Source: Saccharibacillus soli
GTDB taxonomy: Bacteria; Bacillota; Bacilli; Paenibacillales; Paenibacillaceae
Length of the DNA: 64,000 bases
Assembly (NCBI GenBank): GCA_002189105.1
Contig: NIOB01000006.1
Location: forward strand, 124,001 to 188,000
Direction: 5' to 3'
Shown: positions 35,647 through 44,298 of the stretch, one piece after another
Layout: each line of letters starts with the position of its first letter
Numbering within the stretch: position 1 is the first letter of the stretch
The notes under the pieces: generated by a model
Seen by the model: the letters and a program-made list of their open reading frames with translations, nothing else
Database searches by the model: none
Told to the model about the DNA's origin: nothing
Position numbers and translations under genes: made by a program

Positions 35647-38529
35647 ATGAAACGAACGACAGAAGGTTTTGGTCAAAAACGAAGGGTTCAGCAGGTATTT
35701 ATGGTAACGCTCACAACCCTGGTGATCGGAGGCACGCTGCCTCTGATCGGTGGAGGAGTGGCTCAAGCCAAGTCCACCGAAGAAGTGGTACAGATTGTAG
35801 CAGGGACAGGAAAGCCTGGTAACCTCAAAGCTCCTCAAGCCGCGTGGTCAGATCTGCAAGCTCCATCCGACATTCATGTGTTTGAACGACATCAGAATTC
35901 CAGTGGGGGAACTCCCGCCGATGCTTCGCAATCACCGCATCTCCTCCTTTTTAATGATCGAATCAACAACGAGACTTGGCTCGCAGCAGGAAATGGAATC
36001 AGTTTCCCAGGCAGCTTTGTCGCTCCAAGCGATTATCTCACCCTCCACTTTATAACCGCCGATAACAAACCCGTCCAAGTCATCAAATTTGCCGATTCGC
36101 CAAGTTTTAACTTTAATGCTTTGTATTTTATCGGCTTGGCAGAGGGCTCTTCCGTTCCGAATATATTCAGAATCAGCAGCATAGAGCCGCCAACACCGGA
36201 CCCATCCGGTCAAGGAAAGACCTACCTGGCGGAAGCCGTGCTTGACTCCAATCCGTTGACTTCGGCATCGGGAGTGGCGGTAGGCGATTCGGGAATCATT
36301 TATACATTTGATGATGTGGCAGAAAAAGGGTATCGGATTGTTCCAACGTCAGATGGCAAACTGCCTTATGCCATTGAAGAAGTACCCGAGATGAGTTTTA
36401 CGACTTATGGAGAACCTACAGTCAAAGACTTGGCGATCCGGGATGGTTACATGTATATGCTTAACAACACAAGCTTTAGTGGCGTTACCGTAACCAAGAT
36501 CAACCTCAGAGACAGTAGCGCCGACCTCCGAACTTTTTACCTCCAACAGCAAGACAACGAGCCTCAGCAGCCGCTTTCTCTCTCCATTGACCAGAATCAA
36601 TATGTATATGTCGCGGATACAGGAAATCATCGTATCGTCAAATTTGATAGTCAGATTCCTACCGACTTACCGGATCTGATTCCAGTGGCCGGAACAAAAG
36701 TTCAGGATGCCGGAGCACCAGGCACCTCTGCGGAATCAACAGCGCTCAACTCTCCGGAAGACATGGCGGTGGCGGATGACGGGACGCTTTATATCTCGGA
36801 TACCGGCAACCACCGTGTATTGGAAACAGCCGCTCTCCAGGCTCCGGTAACTGCCGTAACCGGACGGGCAGGTGACGCCTCGGTTGCTCTGTCCTGGCAG
36901 CCGGCAGATCAGGCGCTCAATTACCAGATCTATAAATACGCGGGAACCTCAGCACCGGCTGATCCCAGAGCGTGGGAATACGTAGGTTCGACCGAACTGA
37001 CCGGAACGGCTCCACCTACGGAATGGACGGCAGCCGGACTGACCAACGGACAGCCTTATGTATTTGCTGTAAGAGCCAAGAATTGGCGGAGTACGTCGGA
37101 ATTTGCCGTCTCCGAGGCGGTGACACCAGTTGGAACAACGCCAACCAACCCGACTAACCCAACCAATCCAACGCCAGCGGAGCCTGCAGCTCCATCCGAT
37201 ACGCCAGCACCACCTCCTGTGTCCACAACACCAACTCCTCAACCGACGACCACGACCATCAAGGTAGATGTGCAAAATAGTGCCGCAGCCAACGGTTCGG
37301 TTGTCGCGTCTCTGGACATCACACGGACGAAGGGGACAGATGGGACGCTCAAGGATCAATTGCAGTTGACGCCAACCAAGGCCGCAGAAATTCTGGGGCT
37401 GCTGAAGGCATCCGGTTCCAGTACAGCGGCCATCGTGCTGCCTGATGCCAAGGATGAAGTGACGCAGTGGGACTTGACCGTGCCTGCGGAAGCCTCCAAG
37501 CTGCTAATCGATCAGGGCGTGGGTCTGGTCATCTTGAACCCGAATGTGCAGGTCACTGTCCCGGCTTCTTCCTTAACGGGACTGACGAATGACGTTTACT
37601 TCCGACTGGTTCCGGTGAAAAGCGCCGCCACAAGCACCGAGCTTCGCCAGCGTGCTCTAAGCAATCCGGAGATTGTCGCGCAGGCGAACGGGGGAGACAT
37701 TCAGGTTCTGGGCCGTCCAATGACGATCGAGACCAATCTGCAAAGCCGCCCGGTTACGCTAACACTGCCGCTGCCTTCCAACACGATTCTGACAGCCGAC
37801 CAGCAGAAGAAAATAGGCGTCTACATTGAGCATAGCGACGGTACGAAACAGTTGGTACGCGGCAAAGTCGTCGCTGCGGAAAATGGCAAGCAGGGTCTGG
37901 AGATCAGCATAAGCAAATTCAGTACGTTCACCGTCGTGAGTGTCAGCAATTGGGACAGCACACTTAACAATGCGCCTTATGTCAAGGGTTATCCGGATCG
38001 GACGTTTAAGCCGGAACAGGATATTACGCGCAGCGAACTGGCTGCCATTGTAGGCCGGATCACAGGCGTGACTGCGGGAAGTGCGACATTTAGCGATGTA
38101 CCAGGCGGAAGCTGGGCATCGACGGTCGTTGGGCCTGCCGCCGCTTCCGGTGTGATGACCGGTTATGGCGATGGCACATTCAAGCCAAACGCAGCGGTTA
38201 CACGCGGCGAACTGGCTGAAGTGCTGGCGAAGCTGCTGCCGCAGAGCGGACTGGAACCTAGACCTGCGGCTGCGGGCTTCCGCGATCTGAACGGACATTG
38301 GGCTTCCGATGCCATCGCGCAGCTTCAGGCACAGGACATTGTGGAAGGATATGCCGATGGCAGCTTCCGCCCGGATGCGCTGGTGAGCCGAGCAGAAGCC
38401 GTCACGATGATTAACCGGCTGCTTGGGCGTGAGGCTTCGATGGCTCTGCCGGGAGCGGGGAATTGGAGTGACGTGGCGCCGGGATATTGGGCGCAGGGAG
38501 CCATCCGCGCTGCTTCGATGGAGCAGTAA
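35647..38529 (+). CDS. Secreted SLH-domain protein with NHL repeats and FN3 domain
   Basis: 960 residues. Signal peptide about 1-41 (ends GGVAQAK). NHL-type beta-propeller repeats lie at about 230-400 (YVYVADTGNHRIVKFD, LYISDTGNHRVLE), then a fibronectin type III domain (about 400-500), a Pro/Thr linker of TNPTNPT units (about 500-545), a region of unknown fold (about 545-770) and three C-terminal SLH repeats (about 775-960: FKPEQDITRSELAAI, FSDVPGGSWA, FRPDALVSRAEAVTM). The SLH repeats should anchor it to the cell wall; the propeller suggests ligand or polysaccharide binding. GAGGGG precedes the ATG. Confidence 0.88.
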   Translation: MKRTTEGFGQKRRVQQVFMVTLTTLVIGGTLPLIGGGVAQAKSTEEVVQIVAGTGKPGNLKAPQAAWSDLQAPSDIHVFERHQNSSGGTPADASQSPHLLLFNDRINNETWLAAGNGISFPGSFVAPSDYLTLHFITADNKPVQVIKFADSPSFNFNALYFIGLAEGSSVPNIFRISSIEPPTPDPSGQGKTYLAEAVLDSNPLTSASGVAVGDSGIIYTFDDVAEKGYRIVPTSDGKLPYAIEEVPEMSFTTYGEPTVKDLAIRDGYMYMLNNTSFSGVTVTKINLRDSSADLRTFYLQQQDNEPQQPLSLSIDQNQYVYVADTGNHRIVKFDSQIPTDLPDLIPVAGTKVQDAGAPGTSAESTALNSPEDMAVADDGTLYISDTGNHRVLETAALQAPVTAVTGRAGDASVALSWQPADQALNYQIYKYAGTSAPADPRAWEYVGSTELTGTAPPTEWTAAGLTNGQPYVFAVRAKNWRSTSEFAVSEAVTPVGTTPTNPTNPTNPTPAEPAAPSDTPAPPPVSTTPTPQPTTTTIKVDVQNSAAANGSVVASLDITRTKGTDGTLKDQLQLTPTKAAEILGLLKASGSSTAAIVLPDAKDEVTQWDLTVPAEASKLLIDQGVGLVILNPNVQVTVPASSLTGLTNDVYFRLVPVKSAATSTELRQRALSNPEIVAQANGGDIQVLGRPMTIETNLQSRPVTLTLPLPSNTILTADQQKKIGVYIEHSDGTKQLVRGKVVAAENGKQGLEISISKFSTFTVVSVSNWDSTLNNAPYVKGYPDRTFKPEQDITRSELAAIVGRITGVTAGSATFSDVPGGSWASTVVGPAAASGVMTGYGDGTFKPNAAVTRGELAEVLAKLLPQSGLEPRPAAAGFRDLNGHWASDAIAQLQAQDIVEGYADGSFRPDALVSRAEAVTMINRLLGREASMALPGAGNWSDVAPGYWAQGAIRAASMEQ

Positions 38530-38731
38530 GCGCGACGCTAAGATCCGCAGCGAGGTTGGCTGCATGAGGCATCATAAGCTGGAGTCGCAGCGTGATAGGG
38601 ACGGACGACCAGCACGAAGGTGTGAATCATGTAGCGATAGCCAGCGTGTGGAGATCTGAAGCGGAACAACGCAGAAGATTCAGACCAGGAAGAGTTAAAG
38701 AGCGAAAGATCGACAGACTGAAAAGCCTAAC

Positions 38732-38790
38732 GATCTAAAAACTTAAAGATCTAAGCACTTGAAGATCTGGAAACTCGAAGATTTAGAGAA
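38732..38790. repeat. 16-bp tandem repeat, about 3.7 units
   Basis: Units begin GATCT at 38732, 38748 and 38764 with a partial GATTT at 38780; each contains ACTT or ACTC at the same offset. The stretch lies between the SLH gene and its terminator. Confidence 0.75.
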
Positions 38791-38801
38791 TACAAGTCAT
38801 G

Positions 38802-38837
38802 AAGACGTCCGAGCCTTTGGCCGGGCGTCTTTGTTTT
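38802..38837 (+). terminator. Intrinsic terminator
   Basis: Imperfect stem (AAGACGTCCGAGCC with GGCCGGGCGTCTT) followed by TTGTTTTTT, about 270 bases after the SLH gene. Confidence 0.7.
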
Positions 38838-38925
38838 TTGGAAGCGGGGTTCCGCTTCATTTTATCGCTCATCGCGGGAACCGTTTTTCATGAGCACGGC
38901 TGTGATCCACCGAAAAAAAGTTCCT

Positions 38926-38959
38926 TGTTCAGAAAATGTTCAGAACCGCATGTTATATT
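38926..38959 (+). promoter_or_regulatory. Promoter with TGTTCA-N5-TGTTCA direct repeat
   Basis: TGTTCA occurs at 38926-38931 and 38937-38942, eleven bases apart (TGTTCAGAA repeated in full). It occupies the place of the -35 box before TATATT (38954-38959). Spacing and position resemble activator boxes of OmpR-type regulators such as PhoP or WalR, though the hexamer differs by one base from their consensus. Predicted start is about 38966, the foot of the structured RNA. Confidence 0.5.
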
Positions 38960-38966
38960 GACTGTG

Positions 38967-39047
38967 TTGCAACCCGGCGGAGAACCCCAACTCTTTCCGC
39001 CGGTAACCCCCAGCCGAAACCTCCCCCCGAATCAGGGTTTCGTGCAA
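38967..39047 (+). ncRNA. Candidate structured RNA with three-way junction
   Basis: Three perfect helices nest as a junction. P1 is TTGCA/TGCAA (38967-38971 with 39043-39047). P2 is eight bp (38974-38981 with 38996-39003). P3 is seven bp (39015-39021 with 39036-39042). Both hairpin loops are 14 bases and, like the 11-base P2-P3 joiner, are C-rich (CCCC to CCCCCC). Followed at once by a terminator-like hairpin, this has riboswitch or sRNA layout. It does not match any riboswitch class I can recall. The gene downstream, at 39292, encodes an unknown membrane protein. Confidence 0.5.
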
Positions 39048-39051
39048 GAAC

Positions 39052-39090
39052 GGACACCTGCACTCCCCTCCTCTGTGCAGGTGTCTTTGC
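39052..39090 (+). terminator. Strong hairpin after the structured RNA
   Basis: GGACACCTGCAC-type 5' arm (about 39053-39063) pairs with GTGCAGGTGTC (about 39075-39085), followed by TTTGCTGTT, a weak T-run. Could be terminator or the expression platform of a leader. Confidence 0.55.
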
Positions 39091-39291
39091 TGTTCCTCCA
39101 TCTGCCTATCTCAGCTGCTGGTTGTCTTTTTCATCAAGATCTGATCCCCTGGATACTCCCTATAAAAATTTCTGTTTTTGTCAAATTCGGCATGCCAAGA
39201 TGAACGGATTCGGGTAATAAAGGGGAAGAGTCTACTTTTGACCTTAACCTGTCGCTCCGCTGCCTCTACCCCACAGAAAGGTGTGACCGCC

Positions 39292-39990
39292 ATGACCCGC
39301 ATCTCCCAAGTGCTGCTGCTCGTCGTATGGCTGGCCTTCATCGTGTATGCGCTGTTCTTTGCGCCTGGAGCAGGCAGCGGAGAAGACCCATGGTTGAAGC
39401 CGCTGCTTACGCTGAGTGCGAAGGAACCGTCGGTGCTTGCCATGTTCACGCTGCTGGGCCTCTATCCACTGGCCTTCGCCTGTATGCTGCTTCGACATGA
39501 TGACCGGGTAGTACCCGCCTGGCCGTTTGTGATTTTGTCCTTTGGACTGGGCGCCTTCGCCCTGCTGCCGTATTACATTCTGACCTCGCATACCCATGCC
39601 GGATCGCATGGTCTGCGTCTATCGGAAGGTATTCGCAAGGCAGCCGAATCGCCCGTCACTCACGCCGTCTTGTTTGTGCTAACGCTGCTCGTCATGGGAT
39701 ATGGGCTGCTGCTTGGCGATCTGGGTGTATACATGGAAGCGTTCCGCACATCGCATTTTGTCCATGTCATGACCCTAGACTTCTTTGTGCTGACGCTGCT
39801 GTCAGTCTATGCAATCTATACCGGCTCACGCCGCCGCTGGCGTCCACAGGCTATGGCGCTGCTGGGCTTTATCCCCGTGCTGGGCCTGATCCTCTACATT
39901 TGGATGACGCGGATGGATCAGAGCGCTTCACCTTATGTGCCTTCCCAGGCTTCGGTGAGAAGTCGGCGTCGCAAGGTCGGCAGCGGCTGA
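39292..39990 (+). CDS. Unknown multi-pass membrane protein
   Basis: 232 residues, not recognised. About six membrane helices (starts near 5, 45, 75, 120, 155 and 185), with a histidine-rich loop (SHTHAGSHG) and a basic C-terminus. ATG 39292 follows AAAGGTG; the frame is open upstream without a ribosome site. The structured RNA and hairpin at 38967-39090 lie in its possible leader. A terminator follows at 40041. Confidence 0.7.
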   Translation: MTRISQVLLLVVWLAFIVYALFFAPGAGSGEDPWLKPLLTLSAKEPSVLAMFTLLGLYPLAFACMLLRHDDRVVPAWPFVILSFGLGAFALLPYYILTSHTHAGSHGLRLSEGIRKAAESPVTHAVLFVLTLLVMGYGLLLGDLGVYMEAFRTSHFVHVMTLDFFVLTLLSVYAIYTGSRRRWRPQAMALLGFIPVLGLILYIWMTRMDQSASPYVPSQASVRSRRRKVGSG

Positions 39991-40040
39991 TCGACGTTCT
40001 GGAATACGGCCTGGCTCTCACGTTTGCGTGTAAGAAATCC

Positions 40041-40084
40041 AGCCCTTTCGGCGGCCGATGTGCCTACGCGAAAGGGCTTTTTGC
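40041..40084. terminator. Intrinsic terminator
   Basis: Perfect ten-bp stem (40041-40050 with 40069-40078), 18-base loop, T-run. Confidence 0.75.
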
Positions 40085-40151
40085 TGATTATAGAATCGGA
40101 ACCAACCGCCAAGCGTGGAGCTGAACATCGGGATGGACGTCGGTTGGGCGA

Positions 40152-40808
40152 TCAGCGAGGGCTGCTGCGATGGATGATGTCTGTTCCAGCCGGACGATTG
40201 CGGATGTATTCGAGCAGCTGATTCGCCATATATTCAGGAGAATGAACGAATCCCCCCTTGATCCATTCCAGAATCATGCCCCAGATCGCATACGCCTGAT
40301 ACCCTGCATACAGGCTGTGGTTGATGCGCGGATTTAGCGTCTCCAGCTCCAGATCATGCAGGCTGAGATCCTTAATCACCTCGCAGATCCGATCAGACAA
40401 GCCGGGCAGCGCCTGGGATTCGACGACCAGCGTATAGAACGCCGCGTGTCGATGAACATGCTCGAAGATCTTGACCCCCGACGCTGTAAGCTTGCGCAGA
40501 TCCAGTGAATCCGTATGCTGATACGGCTCACGGTACGAAAAAATCAGATCGCTGATGGCATCTTCCACCGTCTCAGCCAGCAGTCCTTCCATATCCCGAT
40601 AATGCTTGTAGAAGGTTCCCCGGTTTAGATCGGCTCTGCGGACAAGCTCCGTAATGGAGATTTCCTTAAAATCATGTTCTCGCATCAAGGCAATTAGAGT
40701 TTCTTTGAGCGCCTTCTTGGAGCGACGAATCCGCCGATCTCCTGCATGTTGGGAGACTTCCGGAAGGATGGAATTTGACGGGGAAAGTTTTTTTGAGAAA
40801 TGAGGCAT
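40152..40808 (-). CDS. TetR/AcrR family regulator
   Basis: 218 residues. HTH at about 30-75 (IRRSKKALKETLIALM, then ISITELVRRADLNRGTFYKHY) with a C-terminal effector domain of the TetR_C type often seen with dehydrogenase genes. GGAGATCC precedes the ATG. It is divergent from a short-chain dehydrogenase with 184 bases between, so it probably represses that gene and itself. Confidence 0.85.
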   Translation of the reverse strand: MPHFSKKLSPSNSILPEVSQHAGDRRIRRSKKALKETLIALMREHDFKEISITELVRRADLNRGTFYKHYRDMEGLLAETVEDAISDLIFSYREPYQHTDSLDLRKLTASGVKIFEHVHRHAAFYTLVVESQALPGLSDRICEVIKDLSLHDLELETLNPRINHSLYAGYQAYAIWGMILEWIKGGFVHSPEYMANQLLEYIRNRPAGTDIIHRSSPR

Positions 40809-40917
40809 GTCCGGATCTCCTTTGACCTAAATAATGGGGTAGTGAACAACAACCCGCTCAAATGATGATTAACGTACAAAATGCGCCACGTTTACCGATT
40901 GTATGCGCTATCTGGAA

Positions 40918-40958
40918 TTGATTATACTAAAATTACAGCTAGATAATGAACAATTGTT
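40918..40958 (+). promoter_or_regulatory. Promoter and putative operator of the SDR gene
   Basis: TTGATT at 40918-40923 and GATAAT at 40942-40947 are spaced 18 bases. A perfect palindrome AACAATTGTT (40949-40958) follows directly, a suitable repressor site for the divergent TetR protein. Confidence 0.5.
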
Positions 40959-40992
40959 GACTAAGATTAATGGAGATAGAGGAGGCAGCAGC

Positions 40993-41751
40993 ATGAGGCT
41001 TCAGGGAAAAACGGCGATTGTGACGGGTGCAGCATCCGGAATGGGACGCAGTATCGCAGTGCTGTATGCGGCAGAAGGAGCGAAGGTAGCAGTATCCGAC
41101 ATCAACCTCGAAGCTGCGGAGAAGGTAGCCGCAGAGATTCGGGAAGCGGGTGGAGAGGCTTTTGCGATCAAGACCAATGTGACTTCCGAGGAAGACATTG
41201 AGCAGCTGATCGATCGCACGGTTGAGCGCTACGGTACACTGGATATTCTCGTCAATAACGCAGGGATCATGGACGGATTCGTACCTGCGGGTGACCTGAC
41301 GGATGAGCTGTGGGAGCGAGTTTTTGCCATTAATACGACAGGACCGATGCGGGCTATTCGCAAGGCGCTTCCGATCTTCCTGGAAAAAGAGCAGGGCGTA
41401 ATCGTCAATGTGGCTTCGGCGGGCGGCTTGAACGGTTCTCGGGCAGGCGCCGCTTACACGGCTTCCAAACATGCGGTCGTTGGCCTGACCAAAAATGTCG
41501 GTTTCCAATATGCGATCAAAGGAATTCGCTGCAACGCCATCGCACCTGGTGGAGTAGCCACCAATATCTCCGCAGCGATGGGTCAGCCTCATCCATTTGG
41601 CATGGAACGTGCGATGATGGGAATGGGCGTCAATCCCCGAATTGGAGAGCCTGATGAGATTGCCAAGGTCGCGCTGTTCCTCGGCTCGGACGACTCCAGC
41701 TTTGTGAACGGTGTGGTGGTGACGGCGGACGCTGGGTGGACGGCCTACTGA
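40993..41751 (+). CDS. Short-chain dehydrogenase/reductase (FabG-like)
   Basis: 252-residue NAD(P)-dependent oxidoreductase of the classical SDR type: cofactor loop TGAASGMGRSIA (about 12-23), NNAG (about 85-88), catalytic Ser in NVASAGG and YxxxK in YTASKHA. Aspartate in SDINLEAAEK after strand 2 suggests preference for NAD. GAGGAGG lies just before ATG 40993. Substrate unknown; regulation by the divergent TetR gene is inferred. Confidence 0.88.
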   Translation: MRLQGKTAIVTGAASGMGRSIAVLYAAEGAKVAVSDINLEAAEKVAAEIREAGGEAFAIKTNVTSEEDIEQLIDRTVERYGTLDILVNNAGIMDGFVPAGDLTDELWERVFAINTTGPMRAIRKALPIFLEKEQGVIVNVASAGGLNGSRAGAAYTASKHAVVGLTKNVGFQYAIKGIRCNAIAPGGVATNISAAMGQPHPFGMERAMMGMGVNPRIGEPDEIAKVALFLGSDDSSFVNGVVVTADAGWTAY

Positions 41752-41789
41752 TTTCTTGTGGGAATGGAACCTTTTATTCATAGCGACAT

Positions 41790-41826
41790 AGACCCTTTCA
41801 GCCATTGGCTGGGGGTCTTTTTTTAT
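41790..41826 (+). terminator. Intrinsic terminator after SDR gene
   Basis: AGACCC and CAGCC arms pair with GGCTG and GGGTCT, followed by seven T. Confidence 0.85.
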
Positions 41827-41854
41827 ATCTATCAATGCTTAACGTTAAATATTT

Positions 41855-41884
41855 ATTGTAAAACGATAAATTCAATGATAAAGT
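41855..41884 (+). promoter_or_regulatory. Promoter and operator of the DUF2975/YozG operon
   Basis: TTGTAA (41856-41861) and TAAAGT (41879-41884) are spaced 17 bases. ATTGT-AAA-ACGAT, an imperfect inverted repeat, overlaps the -35 and may bind the HTH protein encoded by the operon. Confidence 0.45.
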
Positions 41885-41916
41885 GAGAGCAAAATAATCA
41901 TAGGTGAGGGATCAAG

Positions 41917-42399
41917 ATGAAACGAGGAACGACTTTTTTCCTGAGGATGGCTCTGCTGCTGATTGCACTCCTCGTACTCGCTATCTATATTTTTGTGGTA
42001 CCCACGATTGGGCGCTTTGCCGCTGAATTGTACCCGGACTATACTTATATCAAAGGGTTGGTCTGGCTTGATCTGTATGCAACGGCGATTCCGTTCTATC
42101 TGGCTCTATATCGTTCCTATCAATTGCTTGGGTATATTGACCGCAGCGAAGCGTTCTCGCAGTTGGCTGTACGAGCGCTGCGTTCCATTCGCAACTGTGC
42201 CTTTGGGGTCAGCGGGCTGTTTGCCGTGGGCATGCCGCTGTATTACCTCATGGCAGACAAGGACGATGCACCGGGAATTATCGTGATCGGGCTGGTGATT
42301 ATCTTTGCCTCTTTTACCATCGCCGTATTCGCCGCTGTCCTGAAGGCACTGCTGCATGAGGCCATTGAGATCAAGACTGAAAATGAACTGACCGTATGA
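41917..42399 (+). CDS. DUF2975 family membrane protein
   Basis: 160 residues with four membrane helices (about 10-30, 48-68, 95-115, 122-145) and the family pattern around AVRALRSIRNCAFGV. No function is known; genes of this family are almost always followed by a small Cro/C1-type regulator, as here. GGTGAGGG precedes the ATG. Confidence 0.8.
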   Translation: MKRGTTFFLRMALLLIALLVLAIYIFVVPTIGRFAAELYPDYTYIKGLVWLDLYATAIPFYLALYRSYQLLGYIDRSEAFSQLAVRALRSIRNCAFGVSGLFAVGMPLYYLMADKDDAPGIIVIGLVIIFASFTIAVFAAVLKALLHEAIEIKTENELTV

Positions 42400-42409
42400 G
42401 GTGGACACT

Positions 42410-42649
42410 ATGACGATTATCATCAATATTGACGTAATGCTCGCCAAGCGCAAGATGAGCGTTACCGAACTCTCCGAACGGGTCGGCATCACGATGGCGA
42501 ATCTATCGATTCTCAAGAATGGCAAAGCCAAAGCTGTCCGCCTGTCCACGCTGGAAGCCATATGTAAAGCGCTGGATTGTCAGCCGGGCGATCTGCTTGA
42601 ATATCGGGCGGATGGCGAAAAAAATAAAAACAGCAGTCTTGAAAAATAA
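42410..42649 (+). CDS. YozG-like Cro/C1 (XRE) regulator
   Basis: 79-residue HTH protein: IIINIDVMLAKRKMSVTELS, then VGITMANLSILKNGKAKAVR and STLEAICKALDCQPGDLLEY. The pattern is that of YozG. ATG 42410 follows GAGGTGG, which overlaps the end of the DUF2975 gene, so the two are translated from one message. It may control the operon promoter. Confidence 0.85.
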   Translation: MTIIINIDVMLAKRKMSVTELSERVGITMANLSILKNGKAKAVRLSTLEAICKALDCQPGDLLEYRADGEKNKNSSLEK

Positions 42650-42732
42650 AATTCCATATTGAATTAAGAAGTTTAAGTCCGCAAGGCCAAAACTTGGATA
42701 AAAAGATTCTATATATTGAAACGGCTCACTCT

Positions 42733-43644
42733 TTAAGTTTCTCGAGTTGATTTTCCGAAAAGTTCACCATGAATCATTTCTTCAATATTCGACCAATTAG
42801 TTTCGTAATCCGTATTTGTTTGTATTGTCATATATATAAAGTGTTGGATGTTTGCTGAAAATGATTCAAGTCCATTCCCTATAAGACCTTCTTCAAGAAC
42901 CTTATATTTTGTAAAATAAGAATCTCGATTTTCTGTTCTTGATAGCCGGCTTAGCTCTGAGATAAATAAGGAATCTAAGGCTTGAATATTTACAGCAGCG
43001 CTGTTATTGATGTTCACTTCTCCGACGCTTGTGGTTTTCACGTTGAATTTTCTTGAATAAGGATCATATTCCTTATAAGTGTTGAGGAACTCTTGATAAA
43101 GTGGCGTTACAGAGTTTAGGTTGTAATTTTCTAGGGTGGATAGCCTTAAAAAATAATAATAAGGACTATATGTGAAATGATTAGACTCTAATTCGCCGAG
43201 TAAGTTGTTTAGGTTTGTTGAGAGATCTTTTCCTTTATAGGTTCTGTAATAAAAAGAAATACGCTCCTTTAATGCTTTTTCGTAATATGGACTTTCGGAG
43301 TTAACCTTGTCGTAGTAGAAATCTGGGTTTTCTTTAGGTAAATGAGTGATTTGTTCGATTGTGATTCCTTTGTAAAGGTAATAAATATCTTTGAATTTTG
43401 TATCTTCCTCGATTTTATTGACTTCTTTTTCTAGCGAAATCCAATTACCAGTGCTGTGTAAAGAACTTAATTCCTTCTCTTTATCCTCGATGCTTACAGA
43501 GTAAGGGTGATAATAGCTTGTGTAGAAAAACACCAAGGTGAGGCCAAGAGATACAATAGTAATGTAGAAAGAGATCAAGCCGGTTATTGGTGCCCTTTTA
43601 GCATCCTCAAACCACTTAAGTGTGAAAATTTTGAATATATTCAT
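42733..43644 (-). CDS. Unknown single-pass membrane protein, AT-rich
   Basis: 303 residues, not recognised. One membrane helix (about 20-43) follows a basic start, so the remaining 260 residues should lie outside the membrane. That part is rich in Tyr, Asn, Glu and Ser and predicted largely helical, with no cysteine and no catalytic motif visible. The region is far more AT-rich than flanking genes, suggesting acquired DNA. GAGGCGGGG precedes the ATG. No partner gene is recognisable. Confidence 0.65.
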   Translation of the reverse strand: MNIFKIFTLKWFEDAKRAPITGLISFYITIVSLGLTLVFFYTSYYHPYSVSIEDKEKELSSLHSTGNWISLEKEVNKIEEDTKFKDIYYLYKGITIEQITHLPKENPDFYYDKVNSESPYYEKALKERISFYYRTYKGKDLSTNLNNLLGELESNHFTYSPYYYFLRLSTLENYNLNSVTPLYQEFLNTYKEYDPYSRKFNVKTTSVGEVNINNSAAVNIQALDSLFISELSRLSRTENRDSYFTKYKVLEEGLIGNGLESFSANIQHFIYMTIQTNTDYETNWSNIEEMIHGELFGKSTRET

Positions 43645-44298
43645 TGTAACCCCGCCTCTTCTTTTTAATGGTGCTTCGCTATCCGTTTTACGTTGCTAAA
43701 ATACAGGTCGTTTCATTATTATAGAAATCCTTGGATTTCTAAATACTTGTGTAGCTCAATGACGAATATGTTTTTAAATATTTTTGCGAAGAATATTTCA
43801 ATAGTTGGTTTTGCTACTACACCTAATTCTCTCTGTTAGGTACAAGTTCACCTTGCGATGAAGAAAATGAACGAATTTTATAGAGATTTTTATTTAAAAA
43901 ATAAAATTAATGGTTATGTAGATACAACAGGATATTGGATAATCGACATTTTTGAAACGACGAGATAAATCTCTGTGATTCACTTACTGGTTGACGAGGA
44001 TTTGGAACATAACTCAGGAGTCTGTATGAACATGATAGTATACGATCATCTACGAAGTATCGTATCTTTAATAGAAAAGTGAAAACCAAAGTTAGATTTG
44101 AGGAGGTAAGTGGTAACTTTGGTTTCTTAATTTAAATAAAACTTTGGGAGAGAACTTTTTCGTTCAGGTTTTAAGCCGGGCGAAGAGGTTCTTTTTTTGC
44201 GGTAAAATGGTATAGTGAACACGGAAACGAAATGGACGGACGTTGGATGGACGAATACAAGCAGTATCCAATTTGAATATAGATGGAGAGTTTGAACA
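43645..44298. other. AT-rich intergenic region, possible gene remnants
   Basis: About 650 bases. A 36-codon frame (43858-43968, + strand) has no ribosome site and may be a remnant. A hairpin (44081-44094 with 44114-44126) resembles a terminator but has GAGGAGG in its loop. An extended -10 (TGG-TATAGT, 44211-44216) probably serves the rlmD-like gene. Confidence 0.45.

Larger units (their letters stand above)
38530..39291 (+). other. Gene-free 760-base region with repeats, promoter and RNA structures
   Basis: No convincing gene on either strand. In order it holds a 16-bp tandem repeat, a terminator, a TGTTCA direct-repeat promoter, a three-way-junction RNA and a strong hairpin (each listed separately), then about 200 bases of leader to the next gene. 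Confidence 0.7.

Noticed and set aside
43858-43968. 36-codon + strand frame in the AT-rich patch
   Set aside because: No ribosome site; long frames arise by chance or decay in such sequence. Kept only as a possible remnant.
44110-44130. Seven-codon frame after GAGGAGG inside a hairpin (possible leader peptide)
   Set aside because: No amino-acid bias, and no regulated gene close downstream.
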